Assembly: GCA_016713025.1 (NCBI GenBank)
Contig: JADJPZ010000004.1
Span: 2,232,001 to 2,296,000, forward strand
Length of the DNA stretch: 64,000 bases
Reading direction: 5' to 3'
Origin: Saprospiraceae bacterium
GTDB taxonomy: Bacteria > Bacteroidota > Bacteroidia > Chitinophagales > Saprospiraceae
The translations under genes were made by a program, and so were the position numbers. Positions 27,556 through 37,195 of this stretch are shown one piece after another. The notes beneath the pieces were generated by a model. The model ran no database searches and had not been told where the DNA came from. It was given only the letters and a program-made list of their open reading frames with translations. Every line of letters begins with the position of its first letter. The first letter of the stretch is position 1.

Positions 27556-29229
27556 TTAAAACAAACCGGTAACCTTTCCATCTATACTTATATCAATATG
27601 TTCCGCACTTGGTATGGATGGCAATCCCGGCATACGCATCACATCTCCCAGCAATGGTACCACAAATCCGGCTCCTGCAGCGTATTCAAATTCTCGCACT
27701 GTCACTTTAAATCCTGTGGGTCTTCCTGTTTTTTTCTCATCATCAGAAAAACTCAAAGGTGTTTTTGCCATACAAACCGGAAACTCATTAAAGCCAAGTT
27801 TGTTGATCAATGCCAGCTGAGTCCTGGCTTTTGAAGCATATTCCACTCCTTCTGCTCCATATATTTTTGTGGCGACTGTTTTTAGTTTATGTTCGATGGT
27901 ATCACTCAGTTGGTAAAGTGGATGATAGTGGTTGACTCCCGCATCGATAAGGCGGACAACTGCTTCTGCAAGTGCGGCAGAACCTTTACCACCATCAGAA
28001 AAAGCAGTACTCACTACAGCATCGGATCCTTTTTCTGAACATAGATCTTTGACCAATTGCAATTCTGCCGCTGTGTCAGAAGGAAAGGCATTGATACACA
28101 CTATAGGATTGATGCCAAAATGTTGGATATTTTCAATATGTTTTTCAAGATTACAAAATCCCTTTCGTACTGCTGTCAAATCTTCCTTTGCAAGACTATC
28201 TTTACTCGCTCCGCCATGATGTTTTAAGGCACGTACAGTTGCCACCACAATTACAGCATTGGGTTTTAGTCCTGATTTGGTGCACTTAATATGGAAAAAC
28301 TTTTCAGCACCCAGATCAGCGCCAAATCCTGCTTCAGTGACTACATAATCACCCAGTGATAAACCCATACGTGTAGCTATGACCGTATTGGTTCCCTGAG
28401 CTATACTGGCAAAAGGTCCGCCGTGAAGTATTGCAGGGTTAGCTTCCAGAGTTTGGACAAGATTCGGTTTGATGGCATCTTTTAATAGAACTGTCATAGC
28501 TCCTACCGCTTTGATGTCTCTTGCAAAAACCGGATTGCCGTCATATGTCTGGCCAACATAGATATTTCCTATCCTCTTTTTAAGGTCTTCCAGATCAGAA
28601 GAAAGGCACAGAATGGCCATGATTTCAGAGGCCGGTGTGATATTGAATCCGTCCTCGCGCATGATGCCATTGGCTTTTCCACCTATACCGATGATGATTT
28701 GCCGGAGTGCTCTGTCATTCATATCCATCACTCTCTTCCATAGTATGGTGCGAGGATCCAGATTAAGTGAAAATTGTTTGTTCTGAATATTGTTATCGAT
28801 CATGGCAGATAATAGATTATTTGCTTTTTCGACGGCGGAAAAATCACCTGTAAAATGCAAATTGATATCTTCCATAGGTATGACTTGTGCATAACCACCT
28901 CCTGCGGCACCTCCTTTCACACCGAATACAGGACCTAAAGATGGCTCCCTGAGTACTGCAATGGCTTTTTTTCCTATGTGATTTAATCCATCAGCAAGGC
29001 CGATAGCCATCGTGGTTTTGCCTTCACCATATTTTGTCGGCGACATGGCAGTGACCAAAATGAGCTTACCTTCGGGATTTTTTTTCTGTAAGGAGAGTGG
29101 TAATTTTGCCTTATATTTTCCATAATACTCTAGATCATCTTCTGCGATCTGAAGTTTGGAAGCTATCTCACGGATGTGACTGATGTGTGCGGATTGTGCG
29201 ATCTGGATATCGCTGGGAAATGTGGACAT
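27556..29229 (-). CDS. fhs: Formate--tetrahydrofolate ligase
   Basis: The 557-residue enzyme makes 10-formyl-tetrahydrofolate from formate, tetrahydrofolate and ATP in the cytoplasm. Motifs include VTAMSPTKYGEGKTTMAIGL (nucleotide loop), LREPSLGPVFGVKGGAAGGG, TGDFSAVEKANNLL, the folate-site region VTEAGFGADLGAEKF and the C-terminal GDVMRMPGLPSIPSAE. Length is normal. It converges with the methyltransferase pseudogene, 44 bases away. Confidence 0.97.
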   Translation of the reverse strand: MSTFPSDIQIAQSAHISHIREIASKLQIAEDDLEYYGKYKAKLPLSLQKKNPEGKLILVTAMSPTKYGEGKTTMAIGLADGLNHIGKKAIAVLREPSLGPVFGVKGGAAGGGYAQVIPMEDINLHFTGDFSAVEKANNLLSAMIDNNIQNKQFSLNLDPRTILWKRVMDMNDRALRQIIIGIGGKANGIMREDGFNITPASEIMAILCLSSDLEDLKKRIGNIYVGQTYDGNPVFARDIKAVGAMTVLLKDAIKPNLVQTLEANPAILHGGPFASIAQGTNTVIATRMGLSLGDYVVTEAGFGADLGAEKFFHIKCTKSGLKPNAVIVVATVRALKHHGGASKDSLAKEDLTAVRKGFCNLEKHIENIQHFGINPIVCINAFPSDTAAELQLVKDLCSEKGSDAVVSTAFSDGGKGSAALAEAVVRLIDAGVNHYHPLYQLSDTIEHKLKTVATKIYGAEGVEYASKARTQLALINKLGFNEFPVCMAKTPLSFSDDEKKTGRPTGFKVTVREFEYAAGAGFVVPLLGDVMRMPGLPSIPSAEHIDISIDGKVTGLF

Positions 29230-29349
29230 ATGTGTTCAATGATTAGATGGTGCAAATATGGTACATATCAAATGACTAAAATATGATTTTGGTTGGTGTG
29301 ATGTTGATTTTCAGATGATGTTAATCAGTCTCCTTGCGTCCTCTTAATT

Positions 29350-29721
29350 GGGTGTATCCCATTTTTGCACTAAAATTGTTTAAACTGCCCACTACCCTCA
29401 TTCCCAAGCATAGCTTGGCAGGCACTGAAGAGCTTGTCAAGCTTCGCTTGAGACGACCCACCCTTTAACTCTTAACTACTATGATAAAACACTAAATTGG
29501 AAACTTAAAATAAATTATACCTAAATATCTAAAATGAGATTCGTAGTGAGAGCTTCAAATACAAGAAAATAAGCACTTTTAGCGACAAATCATAGTCACC
29601 ACTATGGTGCGAAGCTAAAGTGATCCCTCAGGAGGCTGATTTTGAAGTATTTGGAGGTCGTAATAGATTATCATTTTAGATTTTTAGGTTATATAATATA
29701 GTGCAATTTTGGGGTACACCC
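29350..29721. repeat. MITE-like element with long nested inverted repeats
   Basis: The intergenic element is bounded by imperfect 23-base inverted ends (29350-29372, GGGTGTATCCC..., and 29699-29721; 19 of 23 match). Inside, further pairs are nested: TACCTAAATATCTAAAATGA near 29518 against TCATTTTAGATTTTTAGGT near 29681, CAAATACAAGAAAATAAGC against GCTGATTTTGAAGTATTTG, and CACTTTTAGC against GCTAAAGTG. The flanks TCTTAATT and TTTTAATT could be an 8-base target duplication with one change. No gene is inside. It fills most of the fhs-SMR gap (29230-29776). Confidence 0.6.
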
Positions 29722-29776
29722 TTTTAATTTAACACCTCGTCTCCTTTTATTTTTTTTACTTACTGGTAACTCTACG

Positions 29777-30103
29777 TTATTTTCCTTTTTGCAAATAGTT
29801 TAAGCCCACGATACCTGTGATGATACATGCCACAAAAAACATCTCTGTGAAGGAAGTTTTGTCCTTAAACCAGATTATGCCAGCCATATAAACTAAAAAA
29901 GTACTGGTGCCAGCCCAAACTGCATTGGTATAACCCATAGGCAGATATTTTAAGGCCATAGCAAGAAGGAAAAACGTCGCAGCATAACACACTCCACCGG
30001 TCATTAAGTACCATTTGTGGGTGACGCCATCCGCCTTTTTCATGAGTATGATGGCTATGGTTTCAAAGATGATGGTCAGGATAAGAAATATATACCCTTT
30101 CAT
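29777..30103 (-). CDS. Small multidrug resistance (SMR) family transporter
   Basis: A 108-residue protein with four membrane segments. FETIAIILMKKADG holds the essential membrane Glu near residue 14, and YTNAVWAGTSTFLVY matches the Trp-containing helix 3 of EmrE-like proteins; length is exact for the family. SMR proteins work as dimers and export quaternary ammonium or guanidinium compounds by proton antiport. The substrate cannot be told from sequence. It lies 68 bases downstream of the thioredoxin-SPOR gene on the same strand. Confidence 0.9.
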   Translation of the reverse strand: MKGYIFLILTIIFETIAIILMKKADGVTHKWYLMTGGVCYAATFFLLAMALKYLPMGYTNAVWAGTSTFLVYMAGIIWFKDKTSFTEMFFVACIITGIVGLNYLQKGK

Positions 30104-30171
30104 TTTTTTTGTTTCATTATTTTATGTAAGCAGTTAGTTTTCTCAACAATTCTCATTGATTTAAGTAATTT

Positions 30172-31050
30172 TTAATTAGACAATTTCTGGAAACAATCTA
30201 TTCCTTTTGATTTCAACTGTTTCAGTTTTTTATCCATTTCAGATTTTGGGTATGATTGGGAAGACACTAATTTAAACAGAGTTTTTATATTCCCTTCATT
30301 TATAATGGTAGTTTCTTCCAAACATTTTTTTGCAACGTTGTTTTTGTGTTCCTTCGCTTTATTTAATGTTGCAAATGCACCAAATTGAATATAATACTCT
30401 CCTTTGATATGGGAAGTGCTGTTTTTTATGACTTCAGCATCTGATTTTTCTGAATGAACGATTTTATCGGCTACAGGAACTGGCTGGTTTACGGTTGTGG
30501 ATGTAGTGTTGCCAGGTGCAGAAGTAGTGACTACAGGTGGTTCGGGTTTTACAACTTCTTCCGGGCTGGGAGATACTTCTACAGTTTTTTGCTGCTTACC
30601 TGAAGCGCTGACATCTATAGCACTATTTATAAACTCTTTGAACAGTGCGGTACCCATACCACCTTCATAACGACTGACTTCGTCGCCGTCATCATCCAGG
30701 ATCAGGCAAGTAGGCAAGCTTTTGATATAATATTCACTTTTCCATTCTTTTGCAATAGATTTATCCATGCTGACAATGACGGCAATCAGGTTTTTGTCTA
30801 CCATTTCAGAAACCAACTCATCCCTGAAAACTCCATTTTTCATCATTGTACAAGCCATACAGTTGTCAGATGAAAAAAAGACATACACTTTTTTGTTTTG
30901 TTCTCTGGCTCTTTTAAGAGATTCGGTAACTGTCAAACTGCTAAAATTGATACCGAACATCTGGATATATGAAAATGTCAAAAATGCTGACAAAACAATC
31001 ACTTTCACTGCTTTCTGATTTTTAAACACTATTAAATATGATATGCTCAT
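30172..31050 (-). CDS. Membrane-anchored thioredoxin-like protein with C-terminal SPOR domain
   Basis: The protein has an N-terminal membrane anchor (about residues 15-35) and a thioredoxin fold with KVYVFFSSDNCMACTMM (redox CMAC pair) and LPTCLILDDDGDEVSRYEGG. A Pro/Val/Thr-rich linker of about 60 residues follows, then a SPOR domain (GEYYIQFGAFATLNKAKEH... FKLVSSQSYPKSEMDKKL). SPOR domains bind denuded peptidoglycan at division sites, so the redox domain would be held there. I prefer the ATG at 31050 (MSISYLIVF) over the TTG at 31080. Confidence 0.8.
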   Translation of the reverse strand: MSISYLIVFKNQKAVKVIVLSAFLTFSYIQMFGINFSSLTVTESLKRAREQNKKVYVFFSSDNCMACTMMKNGVFRDELVSEMVDKNLIAVIVSMDKSIAKEWKSEYYIKSLPTCLILDDDGDEVSRYEGGMGTALFKEFINSAIDVSASGKQQKTVEVSPSPEEVVKPEPPVVTTSAPGNTTSTTVNQPVPVADKIVHSEKSDAEVIKNSTSHIKGEYYIQFGAFATLNKAKEHKNNVAKKCLEETTIINEGNIKTLFKLVSSQSYPKSEMDKKLKQLKSKGIDCFQKLSN

Positions 31051-31250
31051 TTCTAAAGTTAATAAACTCTTTGGATACAAATTTTATTTTAACGGATACT
31101 AACTTCAAAGTTATGAGATTTTTATGAATTGTAAAAGATAGTATAGGACTTTTTCTTTTTCCTCAAGTCGGTGTTAAATATTTTAAGGTAATTTTCTATA
31201 AAATTTGTACTAAATATTATATTTGTTCATCATTTGTAAATATAGATATA

Positions 31251-33138
31251 ATGAGTAAATCCAAAGTTAAACAGCAAGTTTCGGAAAAGGCTTCGGTAAA
31301 GCTTTGGGATAGTGCACTTATCAAGGGATCAATGTTTTGTTTTCTAATAACTATTGTCACTTTTTTTCATATATAAAGAGTCCTTTGGAAATGAGTTTGT
31401 CAACTGGGACGATCAGGTTTATGTTGAAGAACAACCATTGGTACTGAAAAAAGAATATTCGAAGCTTTGGAAAACACCGGTTTCACTCAACTATCATCCC
31501 GTAACGATGACAACCCTCACATGGCAAGTTCCTAAAGATATTAAAAAACTGAAGCCTGCTCCATTTATTAAAATGAATGTTTGGCTTCATATCATCAATA
31601 GTTTACTTGTATTCGCTTTTATAGTACTGATAAGCAATAGTAGATGGCTTGTAGCTTTTTTCACAGCCATGGTTTTCGCATTGCACCCGATGCATGTAGA
31701 GTCGGTAGTGTGGATTTCGGAAAGGAAGGATGTGCTGTATACTTTTTTCCTTCTATTGTCATGTATCGCGTATTGGAAATATTTGGATAAGTTTACGATG
31801 AAATGGCTGGTTCTGGCCGGATTGTTTTTTATCTTAAGTGTGCTGTCCAAAGCTATGGCGGTCATCATTCCTGTTATATGGATATTGCTGGATATTTTGA
31901 AAGAAAGATCATTAAAAGAGTATAAGCCTTGGCTTGAGAAATTACCATTTTTCGTGGTATCCCTATTTTTTGGTCTGATGACTATCAGTGTTCAGAGTGG
32001 TGGAGATTTTGGTGGAATGCTGACATTAGCAGGGGAAAAATCAGTTGCGGTGGCTGAAGCTGATGTGTTTACTTTATGGCAGAGATTTCAGTTTGCCTCA
32101 TATGGTTTTGTGCAATATATCATTAAGTTTTTTTATCCGCTGGAGATTTGTGCTTTCTATCCCTATCCAGATGACGATAAACTTTCTGGGGCAGGAAGCC
32201 TATTGTATCCTTTGGCTTTTATTTCGGTGATGGCAGTTGCTATATATAGCTTTATGAAAAGGAAAGTGGTCACTTTTGGGGTAGGATTTTACTTCGTTAC
32301 AGTGGCTTTGGTCCTTCAGTTTATGTCTGTAGGTCTGGCTATCATGGCTGACAGGTATTCTTATGTTCCTTACATAGGCCTGGCATTTATGCTTTTTTCT
32401 TTGGTAGATGAGAGGATAAAGGAAAAAGGGAACTTATATATTTATGGATTTACGGCTATGGCAGGGGTATTTGTCATTTTTCTAACTTTCAAAACAAAAT
32501 CCCAAATCGAAGTATGGAAGAATAGCGAAAATCTCTGGACTCAGGTTTTGCAATATTATCCTAAAGAAGATCTGGTACTTGCCAACCGTGGAAATAACAG
32601 GGGTAAAACAGGCAATATACCCGGAGCGATGGAAGATTTTGAAATAGCTATAGCTGATGGATGTCAACGTGCCGATGTGTACGAAGGTCTGGGAAACAGC
32701 TATGGTACCATGAGTGACCAGCAACCTGAAAAAAAACAGGAATTTGTCAATAAAGCCATCTCCATGTACAAAAAAGCACTCGAAATTGATCCGACAAAAG
32801 GCAATATCTTTTATAATCTGGGTATTGCGCAACTCCAAACCAATCCAGCAGAGAGTATGAAAGCTTTCACAGATGCATTAAAAATCATGCCCTACAAGGA
32901 AGGAGATATTCTGCCGGTCCTGGGCATGAGTCAACTCAATGCCGGTAGGTATCAGGATGCCATCACCACTTTGACAAAAGCCATTGAAATAGGAGTGGGT
33001 ACGGACAACATTTATTATCACCGAGGCTTATCTTTCATCGGCGCAGGAGATAATACTAAAGCTATCGCCGATATTAAGAAGGCACTTGAAATCAATCCAA
33101 ATAATGCAGATGCAAGGAAGCGACTGCTTGAGTTATGA
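31251..33138 (+). pseudogene. Second TMTC-like membrane TPR protein, frameshifted in a T run
   Basis: A paralogue of the protein at 199-2178. From the ATG at 31251 the frame reads MSKSKVKQQVSEKASVKLWD, then a membrane segment, and ends at a TAA after the seven-T run 31361-31367. Removing one T joins it to FIYKESFGNEFVNWDDQ and the remaining 590 residues: hydrophobic segments with HPMHVESVVWISERKD, then TPR repeats from about residue 420. Both paralogues share the FGNEFVNWDD / NEFVNWDD loop at the same place, so the upstream ATG is the true start. A TATATTTG box (31218-31225) precedes it. Confidence 0.78.
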
Positions 33139-33252
33139 TGTATCCTAAACAGAAAAATTGAATGCGAAAATTATAACGCTGACCTGGCTGGGGACAAGGC
33201 AGGCTGGCTAAACTTTGTCATGAAAAATGTAAATTACTAATATCTGCCAACG

Positions 33253-35109
33253 ATGAAAAAAATAAATGCCGTAAAACTGTACAATTTCATATTAAAAACA
33301 ATTTTGATTATCATTCATCCCTTTTTGTTGGAAGGGCAGGTGCTATCTGATGATACTTACATAAAAATTGTAAAGAATCAAAAAATTAAAACGCAAAAAG
33401 CAGAAATAAGGATTAATAACAAAACTGAGGCTAAATTAGGACTCATCAGAGTGTATTTTCAAAAAGATGATAAAGTAGATATCTCTGAAGTCATCATTAC
33501 AGATACATTGGGACATCTGCTTAGAAAAATTAGCAAAGACGAAATAATTACAAAACATGAAATTAGTGATGGAAGCTTCTATGAGGATAATTTTGTAAAA
33601 GAAATAATGATGGTCTGGAATAAGTACCCATATCATGTTAAATTTAGCTATACGATTGTAAAAAAAGAATTTATACAAATAGCAAATTGGTATCCGATAC
33701 TGTTCTATAACGTACCAACTTTATCTGCTTCTTTGAGAGTGGAAACACCAGTAGACTTTAATATAATGTATTACAATGATCCCGACATTGAACACCGGGT
33801 AGAGGAAAAAAAAGATACTAAAGTATACACTTGGCATGCCAAAAACAAAGTTATATTTAGCGACGAAATCCTGGGTCAGCCCATTGATGGAATAGGGTCA
33901 TCAGTTGTAGTCAACCCTGAATTATTTCATTACTATAAGGATGGCTCCAATGTATCATGGAAAGATTACGGCGCATGGGTACATTCACTTAATACTGGTT
34001 TGGATCAACTTACTGTAAATGAAAAGTCCACCGTAAGTGAACTGGTCGGGAGTACAAAGGATACATTAAAAATAATTGAGCTACTGCATGAACACAGACA
34101 AAAAAGTACCAGATATGTCAATGTGTCCGTTAAAGAAGGGAATCTCAAACCCTACCCTCCCGGATATGTATGTACTAACAGGTACGGGGACTGCAAAGCA
34201 CTCACCATGTATATGAAAGCACTACTTAAGTATTTTGGTATTGAGTCATATTATACATTGGTTTACGCAGGAGTAAGCCCACCAAATCTTAATACCAGTA
34301 TGCCGGGACATCAATTTAATCATGTCATATTGGGCATTCCTTTATCACATGACACGATTTGGTTGGAAAATACAGCAGAAAGTTTTCCTCCAAATTATTT
34401 AGGAACTTTCACTCAAGGTAGGAAAGCATTATGGGTGGACGGCGTTAACAGTAAACTCATTGATCTCCCGGAACTTAACTATTACAATACCGGAGAAATA
34501 ACCAATCACAAATACACAATCGATACATCCCAAACTACTAAATTTGAAATTTCATCCATATTCAAAGGTGCAGAATTTGAAAAATTAACTGGTATTGAAA
34601 GACAACATAATGATGAAAAAAATGATTTAATATTAGACTTATTAAAGTTAAATAAATTGAAAACATTTGATTTGAAATACGAAATTTCACGATCAGGTAT
34701 ACCTTCGTATCATGTTAAAGCCTCCGGATACATACACAATTTAGTAAGAAAGATAAATAAAAACTTCTATTTCAAAGTGATGGAAACCGATCTCCCAAAC
34801 CTTGAAAAACCCGAAAAAAGAAAAACTGACGTATGTCTCTCTTCTCCGTTGTATTCTCTCGACAGTATAGTTATTCATCCAATCATATCCGATAATATTG
34901 ACATAAAATTTCCAAAAAATATTAATATTAGTTCTAAATTTGGTCAATTTAGTGAGGGTTATCAAGTGTTGGAAAATAGCGACATACTTTGCGTAAGGAA
35001 ATTAATGATCCTTAAAAACAAAATCCCGTTGTCAGAATACCAAAGTTTTTTTACATTTGTAGAAGAAATACGAGAATCTATGAAAAAGTCAATTATACAT
35101 ATAAAATAA
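33253..35109 (+). CDS. DUF3857 and transglutaminase-like exported protein
   Basis: The 618-residue protein has a signal peptide, an N-terminal DUF3857 beta domain and a transglutaminase-like core: CTNRYGDCKALTMYMKALL holds the catalytic Cys, HQFNHVILG the His and DTIWLENTAE the third position, here Glu-Asn in place of the usual Asp. The role is unknown; such proteins are common exported cysteine-protease-like proteins of Bacteroidota. It is followed after six bases by a second DUF3857 gene, so the two form an operon. Confidence 0.85.
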   Translation: MKKINAVKLYNFILKTILIIIHPFLLEGQVLSDDTYIKIVKNQKIKTQKAEIRINNKTEAKLGLIRVYFQKDDKVDISEVIITDTLGHLLRKISKDEIITKHEISDGSFYEDNFVKEIMMVWNKYPYHVKFSYTIVKKEFIQIANWYPILFYNVPTLSASLRVETPVDFNIMYYNDPDIEHRVEEKKDTKVYTWHAKNKVIFSDEILGQPIDGIGSSVVVNPELFHYYKDGSNVSWKDYGAWVHSLNTGLDQLTVNEKSTVSELVGSTKDTLKIIELLHEHRQKSTRYVNVSVKEGNLKPYPPGYVCTNRYGDCKALTMYMKALLKYFGIESYYTLVYAGVSPPNLNTSMPGHQFNHVILGIPLSHDTIWLENTAESFPPNYLGTFTQGRKALWVDGVNSKLIDLPELNYYNTGEITNHKYTIDTSQTTKFEISSIFKGAEFEKLTGIERQHNDEKNDLILDLLKLNKLKTFDLKYEISRSGIPSYHVKASGYIHNLVRKINKNFYFKVMETDLPNLEKPEKRKTDVCLSSPLYSLDSIVIHPIISDNIDIKFPKNINISSKFGQFSEGYQVLENSDILCVRKLMILKNKIPLSEYQSFFTFVEEIRESMKKSIIHIK

Positions 35110-35115
35110 TATTAT

Positions 35116-37107
35116 ATGAAGCACTTATTCATACTATTTATTACTACTTTATTGGTTGAAAACTCTCATTGTCAGCTTTATATTCCAGACTATGGAAAAA
35201 TTGATGATAATGAATTGCTTATGACAATATATGATAATGATCCTGAAGCAGATGCAGTTGTACTTTATGATATAGGCAAATCAGAATTTGAGGAGTCAGC
35301 CTTAGGGAATTATTTTATTAGATTTACCAGAAAGACCCGTATTAAAATTCTAACAAAAGAAGGCATATCAGCATCAATCATAGAAATCCCCTTGTATAAA
35401 GAACATGAAAAAAACAAAGAAGAATTATTAAAGATCGAGGGCAATACTTATAATTTGACTAATGGCACTAAGACAATAAGACCAATAGATAAAAGTAAAA
35501 TATTTGAAGAGATAATCAATGATAATTGGAGTGTTAAAAAAATTGCAATGCCTGACGTTCGTATAGGTTCGGTCATTGAGTACAGTTATACATTGGATAT
35601 TCCGTTTATTTTCAATCTTCCTGATTGGAGGTTTCAAAGTTCAATCCCAACTGTCTATTCAGAATATACAGTATCCATGATCCCAACTTTCGAATATATA
35701 TATCTCCTCAAAGGAGCAGATAAATTTGATTTTCAAAACTCATTTATTGAAAAATCCCCTGTTGGAAAATATAGAGAGTCAAATGCTATCGATAGAATCA
35801 CAGGGCAGAATGTTATAATTAAGGTGATGGTGCATAATTATGTTATGAAAAACATTCCAGCGTTTAAAGACGAAGGCTACCTTTACAATAAAAAAGACCA
35901 CATTGTCACGATAGATTTCCAACTGGCCAAGATAAATTCAAGTTCAGGTATGACCCGAAACATCATGTCCACATGGCTTGAGTTATCCTCCGATTTATTG
36001 AAAAATGACAATTTTGGCGATTATATTAAAGGAGCAAAAAATCAGGCAAAAAAAATACTTGAAACAGAGCTTATAATTGCAAGTCAATCAGAAACTGAAA
36101 AGTTAAAAACTATAATACAGTATATAAAAGAAAATTTCACTTGGGACGGATTTAATGGTATTTATGCTGATAAATCGGCCAAAGATTTCTTTAAAACTAA
36201 AATCGGAAATGCTGCGAATATCAATCTTTTTTTATTGGCCCTATTGAGAGAAGCAGGTTTTGATGCACAGCCCGTGATACTCAGTACAAGAAGGCATGGC
36301 AAGATTCATCTTGATTATCCATTTATAAATTCATTTAATTATGTGGCGGTCCTTGTAAACAGTACTAAGCCATTCTTGACTGATGGAACCAACCAATACC
36401 TGCCATATAATCGTATCCCATTGCAGTGTCAACACGAAAGTGGTTTAATAGTAAATGACAAGAACGAATGGGTTACTCTTGAAAATAAAATTTTATCAGA
36501 CATCACCTATTTAATAAATATGCAAATTGATGTTGAAAAAAATATACTTCAACTAAGACTTGATATCAGCTGTACAGAATTGGAAGCCCAAAAACTGAAA
36601 TCCTTATTCAAAGATGATACATTGGCCATTAAAGAGCATTTCGAAAAAGCAAATTTCAAAGGTATTAGCCAGCTAGGAACTAAAAATTTTGCAGTTATCG
36701 GAAAACCTTATAGTATTTCTTTTACTTGCTATACAGACCCCGATTATCTCGGAGATAGCTACATTTTGAATCCATTCAACCATTTACACCCTAAAGAAAA
36801 TAGTCTTAAACAAAAAACCAGAAATTACCCAATAGATTTTGAATTTCCTAAGTCTGAAAAATATCAGATTAAAATTAATATTCCGCAAGGGTATAAAATT
36901 GATTCTACCCCTGAAGATTACATAGTATCAGATGACCTGGCTGAGATTAAAATAAAATATAAAATAGACGAATCAACTTTGTCAATCACTGGAAATTACA
37001 TCATCAAAAAGCAACGGTACCAACCCAATGAATATAGCACTATAAAATCATATCTGGACATCCTGGCGACAAAATTGAACGATCAGTTGGTACTTGTCAA
37101 AAATTAA
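35116..37107 (+). CDS. DUF3857 protein with a Cys-less transglutaminase-like core
   Basis: The 663-residue protein has a signal peptide (MKHLFILFITTLLVENSHC), a DUF3857 domain and a transglutaminase-like core around residue 350. There the expected G-D-C is replaced by KIGNAANINLFLLALLREAG, and the His position by FNYV, while FLTDGTN keeps an Asp. It is therefore probably not a working enzyme but a binding or scaffold protein. A beta-rich C-terminal part follows. It is paired with the Cys-containing 33253-35109 protein, so an active/inactive pair is a plausible reading. Confidence 0.8.
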   Translation: MKHLFILFITTLLVENSHCQLYIPDYGKIDDNELLMTIYDNDPEADAVVLYDIGKSEFEESALGNYFIRFTRKTRIKILTKEGISASIIEIPLYKEHEKNKEELLKIEGNTYNLTNGTKTIRPIDKSKIFEEIINDNWSVKKIAMPDVRIGSVIEYSYTLDIPFIFNLPDWRFQSSIPTVYSEYTVSMIPTFEYIYLLKGADKFDFQNSFIEKSPVGKYRESNAIDRITGQNVIIKVMVHNYVMKNIPAFKDEGYLYNKKDHIVTIDFQLAKINSSSGMTRNIMSTWLELSSDLLKNDNFGDYIKGAKNQAKKILETELIIASQSETEKLKTIIQYIKENFTWDGFNGIYADKSAKDFFKTKIGNAANINLFLLALLREAGFDAQPVILSTRRHGKIHLDYPFINSFNYVAVLVNSTKPFLTDGTNQYLPYNRIPLQCQHESGLIVNDKNEWVTLENKILSDITYLINMQIDVEKNILQLRLDISCTELEAQKLKSLFKDDTLAIKEHFEKANFKGISQLGTKNFAVIGKPYSISFTCYTDPDYLGDSYILNPFNHLHPKENSLKQKTRNYPIDFEFPKSEKYQIKINIPQGYKIDSTPEDYIVSDDLAEIKIKYKIDESTLSITGNYIIKKQRYQPNEYSTIKSYLDILATKLNDQLVLVKN

Positions 37108-37195
37108 GGTAAAGCAATATAAAAATTTATACCAAAGATAACTCCGATATTTGTCATTTCGATGTTTAAAGAAATACAAATTAAACAAAACATAG

